From: Clostridia bacterium
GTDB lineage: Bacteria > Bacillota > Clostridia > Christensenellales > Aristaeellaceae
DNA: 9,257 nucleotides
Direction: 5' to 3'
NCBI GenBank assembly: GCA_016297535.1
Contig: JAEDGL010000096.1
Span: 1 to 9,257, forward strand
Positions 7,482 through 9,257 of this stretch are shown here, piece after piece. Below the pieces are notes generated by a model, which saw only the letters and a list, made by a program, of their open reading frames with translations, was not told the origin of the DNA and made no database searches. A program made the translations under genes and the position numbers. Within the stretch, counting starts at the first letter, position 1. Each line of letters starts with the position of its first letter.

Positions 7482-7511
7482 ACGCCCGAACGAAAGTGTT
7501 CGGGCGTTTTT
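7482..7511 (+). terminator. Rho-independent terminator of the pyr operon
   Basis: A 10-bp perfect stem (ACGCCCGAAC and GTTCGGGCGT) around the 6-base loop GAAAGT, ending in a run of five T (7507-7511). It lies 137 bases after the pyrI stop, in the transcribed direction, and is the only hairpin here with a proper T-run. The long leader to it means the operon mRNA would carry three other hairpins in its 3' untranslated region. Confidence 0.85.
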
Positions 7512-7698
7512 GCTTGATTGCTTTAGGGAAAAACAATCACCAGCTGAACTGGTGGAATAGAACCGCTTTGACTTCAGGCAGATGGAGCGGAGCGAGTAAC
7601 CAAAGAATCCCTTTCCGTTTTTTGGCCTGCTGAAAATCCATGAGGAGCAAAAAGGAATACGGCTTATCCGGCTGCCACGCCTCATCAGCACCGCTCCG
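7512..7698. other. Non-coding spacer with several inverted repeats
   Basis: No convincing gene on either strand. Inverted repeats seen: TGATTG/CAATCA (7515-7520, 7534-7539); CACCAG/CTGGTG with a 5-base loop (7538-7554); CCGCT/AGCGG (7563-7567, 7586-7590); and a nested set in which GGAGCGG near 7584, TGCTG near 7629 and ATGAGG near 7639 are mirrored in order by CCTCAT, CAGCA and CCGCTCC around 7680-7697. It resembles a decayed or miniature intergenic element rather than a gene, but its boundaries are not clear. No target-site duplication or transposase remnant was recognised. Confidence 0.4.
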
Positions 7699-7727
7699 TT
7701 GCGGAAGGGACATTTTTATGGTATCAT
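7699..7727 (+). promoter_or_regulatory. Candidate sigma-70/SigA promoter for the acetyltransferase genes
   Basis: TTGCGG (7699-7704), a 17-base spacer and TATCAT (7722-7727) resemble -35 and -10 boxes. The -35 is weak (3 of 6 matches), but TG at 7719-7720 makes an extended -10. Transcription would start near 7734, just before the ribosome site of the gene at 7751. This argues that the upstream in-frame ATGs (7640, 7718) are not used. Confidence 0.55.
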
Positions 7728-7750
7728 CATCCCAAAAGGGGGAAAGAACC

Positions 7751-8179
7751 ATGACCATCAGCCACGAACGCATCAGAGCGGAGGAGTATATCGATTTTTT
7801 AAAGCGCACCGATCTGGGATCGCAGTATCCCAAAGAGCGCTTTCGGGAGCGAATTGAAAAGCTGGTAAAGAATTCCTCCATCAGCATTGTGGCGCGCTCC
7901 GGCGCGGGGCAGTTGATTGGTGTGTGCTTTGCCATTACCGATTTTGCCTACTGGATGTTTTTGACCGATCTGGGGATCGACCGGCGCTATGTGCGCAGGG
8001 GCATTGGCAGGCAGATGGTGAAAATGGCCATGGAGGCCGCGGGCGGGCAGGAGAATATTATTCTGTATACCTGCGCCAATTCGGCCGCCATTCCGTTTTA
8101 TCAAAAGCTGGGCATGAAGCCCGCACAGGATGTGCTGGAATGGAACCGGGCGGAGTGGACCTCCTTTGTGGTGGAGTAA
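7751..8179 (+). CDS. GNAT family N-acetyltransferase (first of three)
   Basis: Predicted acetyl-CoA-dependent acetyltransferase of 142 residues, a typical length for a single GNAT domain; substrate unknown. The acetyl-CoA pyrophosphate loop is seen as RRGIGR (82-87) after the beta-strand LTDLGID (71-77), and the later motif NSAAIPFYQKLGM (110-122) is the usual C-terminal GNAT helix and strand. Start at ATG 7751 was chosen because AAGGGGG at 7736-7742 lies 8 bases upstream and the candidate promoter overlaps the alternative ATG at 7718. A still longer frame from 7640 would run through the intergenic repeat region. Cytosolic, no signal peptide or membrane segment. Followed 20 bp later by a second GNAT gene on the same strand, so probably cotranscribed. 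Confidence 0.85.
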   Translation: MTISHERIRAEEYIDFLKRTDLGSQYPKERFRERIEKLVKNSSISIVARSGAGQLIGVCFAITDFAYWMFLTDLGIDRRYVRRGIGRQMVKMAMEAAGGQENIILYTCANSAAIPFYQKLGMKPAQDVLEWNRAEWTSFVVE

Positions 8180-8186
8180 ACGGAGC

Positions 8187-8192
8187 GGAGGT
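8187..8192 (+). promoter_or_regulatory. Ribosome binding site favouring a GTG start at 8200
   Basis: GGAGGT lies 7 bases before GTG 8200, the usual spacing, but 16 bases before the in-frame ATG at 8209. The site therefore supports GTG as the start of the second acetyltransferase gene. Confidence 0.6.
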
Positions 8193-8199
8193 CAGGCGC

Positions 8200-8739
8200 G
8201 TGGCGGATATGGCAAAAATCCGGTTTGAACCGCTGAACGAACAAAATCTGGATAGGGCCCGGGGTATTCATCGCGAGGATGTGAGCCAGGCATGGGTGGA
8301 CAGCGCCGATACCATCATGCAGCTTACGCGCTACGGCGTGGAGCATCATTGCCTGGGGCGCACCTTTTTGGTTTGGCAGGATCAGACCTGCATCGGCCTC
8401 ATCCTGCTGGGCGAGGCCCTTCCCTGGGAGACGGATCCGCCGGAAATGAAGGGCGTACCCTTTTACCGGCTGATGGGCTTTGTGCTGGACCGCCGCTATC
8501 GCGGGCAGGGCATCGGGGGCTATGTGCTGGAAACGGTGATTCAAAATGTTTATCAGGAGTTTGGCGCTCGTCCCATCGCGCTGGGCGTGCACAGGGACAA
8601 CCGCCGTGCGGCCCGGTTTTATGAGAAACACGGCTTTACTCCAAGAGAACAGATGGAAGGAAACGACCGCTACTATCTAAGATATCCCGAGGGTTGGAGG
8701 AATGAGTGTGGAGGTTTGCCTCAGGGAACGAACGGCTGA
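8200..8739 (+). CDS. GNAT family N-acetyltransferase (second of three)
   Basis: Predicted N-acetyltransferase of 179 residues from GTG 8200 (176 if ATG 8209 is used). The acetyl-CoA-binding motif RGQGIGG (101-107) follows FVLDRRY (94-100), and DNRRAARFYEKHGF (133-146) is the conserved C-terminal helix-strand. The N-terminal half, with FLVWQDQTCIGLILLG (56-71) and an acidic-proline stretch before FYRLMGF (89-95), is laid out like the polyamine acetyltransferase group that includes BltD, but this is only an impression and the substrate is not established. The last 32 bases overlap the third GNAT gene in another frame, so translation is probably coupled. The 15 or so residues after YLRYPEG look like a read-through tail without family similarity. 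A much longer frame open from 7924 is only an overlap with the first gene. Confidence 0.82.
   Translation: MADMAKIRFEPLNEQNLDRARGIHREDVSQAWVDSADTIMQLTRYGVEHHCLGRTFLVWQDQTCIGLILLGEALPWETDPPEMKGVPFYRLMGFVLDRRYRGQGIGGYVLETVIQNVYQEFGARPIALGVHRDNRRAARFYEKHGFTPREQMEGNDRYYLRYPEGWRNECGGLPQGTNG
8696..8700 (+). promoter_or_regulatory. Ribosome binding site favouring a GTG start at 8708
   Basis: GGAGG ends one base before ATG 8702, too close for normal initiation, but sits 7 bases before the in-frame GTG at 8708. It lies inside the end of the second acetyltransferase gene. Confidence 0.5.
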
Positions 8740-9184
8740 TCACGTGGTGATCTACTTTCAAAAGGCCCGGTCGCCGGAAATACGGAAATGGCTGCCGCAG
8801 CAGGCCCAAACGCTGGAGCAGGCGCTTGAAGCGTACCGCCGGACGCTTCTTCCGGGCGCTACAAGCTTTGGACGTACCATTTACGCGGATGAGGTGTATG
8901 TGGGCGATATCTGGTGCTACTGTATCGATCCGCACGAGACGCCCAATTGCATGCTCAGCTTATGTATTTTTGACGGGCGTTACAGGTCCTGCGGCATTGG
9001 CACCCAGGCCGTCGGGCTGTTTGTGCGGGAGATTCTGCAGAGGGATAAAATAAGAACCATCGGCGCTTTTTCGTTTGCGGACAACGCCGCGTCCATCCGG
9101 GTTTTGGAGAAAAACGGGTTTCGGGTGCTGGAAACGTTTGTGGAGGACGCCAGAGAATCCTGCTATCTGCAATGGGAGAGCTGA
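8708..9184 (+). CDS. GNAT family N-acetyltransferase (third of three)
   Basis: Predicted acetyltransferase of 158 residues from GTG 8708; starting at ATG 8702 would add two. The acetyl-CoA loop is RSCGIG (93-98), a slightly unusual form with a cysteine, and FADNAASIRVLEKNGF (123-138) is the C-terminal signature typical of the RimJ/RimL-like branch, which acetylates protein N-termini or small amines. The N-terminal part contains IRKWLPQQ (25-32), also reminiscent of that branch. Substrate unknown. It begins within the end of the preceding gene (32-bp overlap) and is the last gene of the apparent three-gene unit. The TGA stop lies in the loop of a small hairpin. The sequence is clearly different from its two neighbours, so these are not recent tandem copies. 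Confidence 0.82.
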   Translation: MEVCLRERTADHVVIYFQKARSPEIRKWLPQQAQTLEQALEAYRRTLLPGATSFGRTIYADEVYVGDIWCYCIDPHETPNCMLSLCIFDGRYRSCGIGTQAVGLFVREILQRDKIRTIGAFSFADNAASIRVLEKNGFRVLETFVEDARESCYLQWES

Positions 9185-9250
9185 AACGGCTCTCTTCAGA
9201 GCGTCGAAAAAGCTCGCTGCGCGATCTTTTCCGCCAGAAACAGGCGGAAA
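9176..9250. repeat. Chain of overlapping inverted repeats after the last gene
   Basis: Successive stems share arms: GAGAGC/GCTCTC (9176-9194), GCTCT/AGAGC (9189-9202), AAAAG-C-TCGC/GCGA-T-CTTTT (9208-9230, one mismatch) and TTTCCGCC/GGCGGAAA (9228-9250). Because arms overlap, the first two stems exclude each other, and so do the last two. No T-run terminator is visible before the window ends. Confidence 0.55.
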
Positions 9251-9257
9251 TGTTTTC
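9245..9257. repeat. 13-base direct repeat, copy 2, cut by window edge
   Basis: CGGAAATGTTTTC is identical to 7360-7372 and continues to the last base of the window, so the true repeat may be longer than 13 bases. Confidence 0.6.

Noticed and set aside
6874..7536. 220-codon minus-strand open frame across pyrI and the hairpin region
   Set aside because: It reads through the opposite strand of pyrI, the four hairpins and the terminator, so it cannot be a natural gene without contradicting several better features.
7640..7750. N-terminal extension of the first acetyltransferase from ATG 7640 or 7718
   Set aside because: The extra residues derive from the repeat-rich spacer and the candidate promoter; ATG 7751 has a suitable ribosome site and gives the usual GNAT length.
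7428..7935. Two minus-strand open frames in the spacer and early first acetyltransferase gene
   Set aside because: They cover inverted repeats and the opposite strand of a GNAT domain and show no recognisable protein motifs. Such frames can be annotated by mistake over dispersed intergenic repeats.
1..9257. CRISPR array, tRNA or rRNA genes, transposase, phage, toxin-antitoxin or defence genes
   Set aside because: I looked for regular spaced repeats, RNA-gene landmarks and protein motifs of these classes and saw none. The window does not support claiming a novel system.

Overview
The window is a chromosomal segment of about 60 % GC (estimated by eye) from what looks like an anaerobic Gram-positive bacterium, most likely a Clostridia-class Firmicute. 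The evidence is the gene order carB-pyrK-pyrD-pyrF-pyrE, which matches the pyr operon of Bacillus and relatives, the NAD-linked (PyrK-dependent, class 1B) dihydroorotate dehydrogenase, and strong AGGAGG-type ribosome binding sites. The species cannot be named from the sequence alone.

Bases 1-7344 hold the distal part of a plus-strand operon for de novo UMP synthesis. It starts inside carB (large subunit of carbamoyl-phosphate synthetase, first ~95 residues missing), followed by pyrK, pyrD, pyrF, pyrE, pyrB and pyrI. Genes overlap or are separated by at most 69 bp. Together they make carbamoyl phosphate (CarB), condense it with aspartate (PyrB, regulated by PyrI), oxidise dihydroorotate (PyrD with PyrK), attach ribose phosphate (PyrE) and decarboxylate OMP to UMP (PyrF). 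carA and the dihydroorotase gene pyrC are not in the window and are presumably upstream or elsewhere.

Bases 7345-7750 are non-coding. Four short perfect hairpins follow pyrI one after another. The last, with a T-run, is a good Rho-independent terminator for the operon. The rest of the gap contains further inverted repeats and looks like a dispersed intergenic element; a promoter sits at its right edge.

Bases 7751-9184 hold three consecutive plus-strand genes for different GNAT-family N-acetyltransferases, apparently one small operon (20-bp gap, then a 32-bp overlap). Their substrates are unknown. The last 73 bases are non-coding, packed with overlapping inverted repeats, and end in a 13-base copy of sequence also found just after pyrI.

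I did not find a new biological system. The coding content is well-known metabolism plus ordinary acetyltransferases; the least explained parts are the hairpin-rich spacers.
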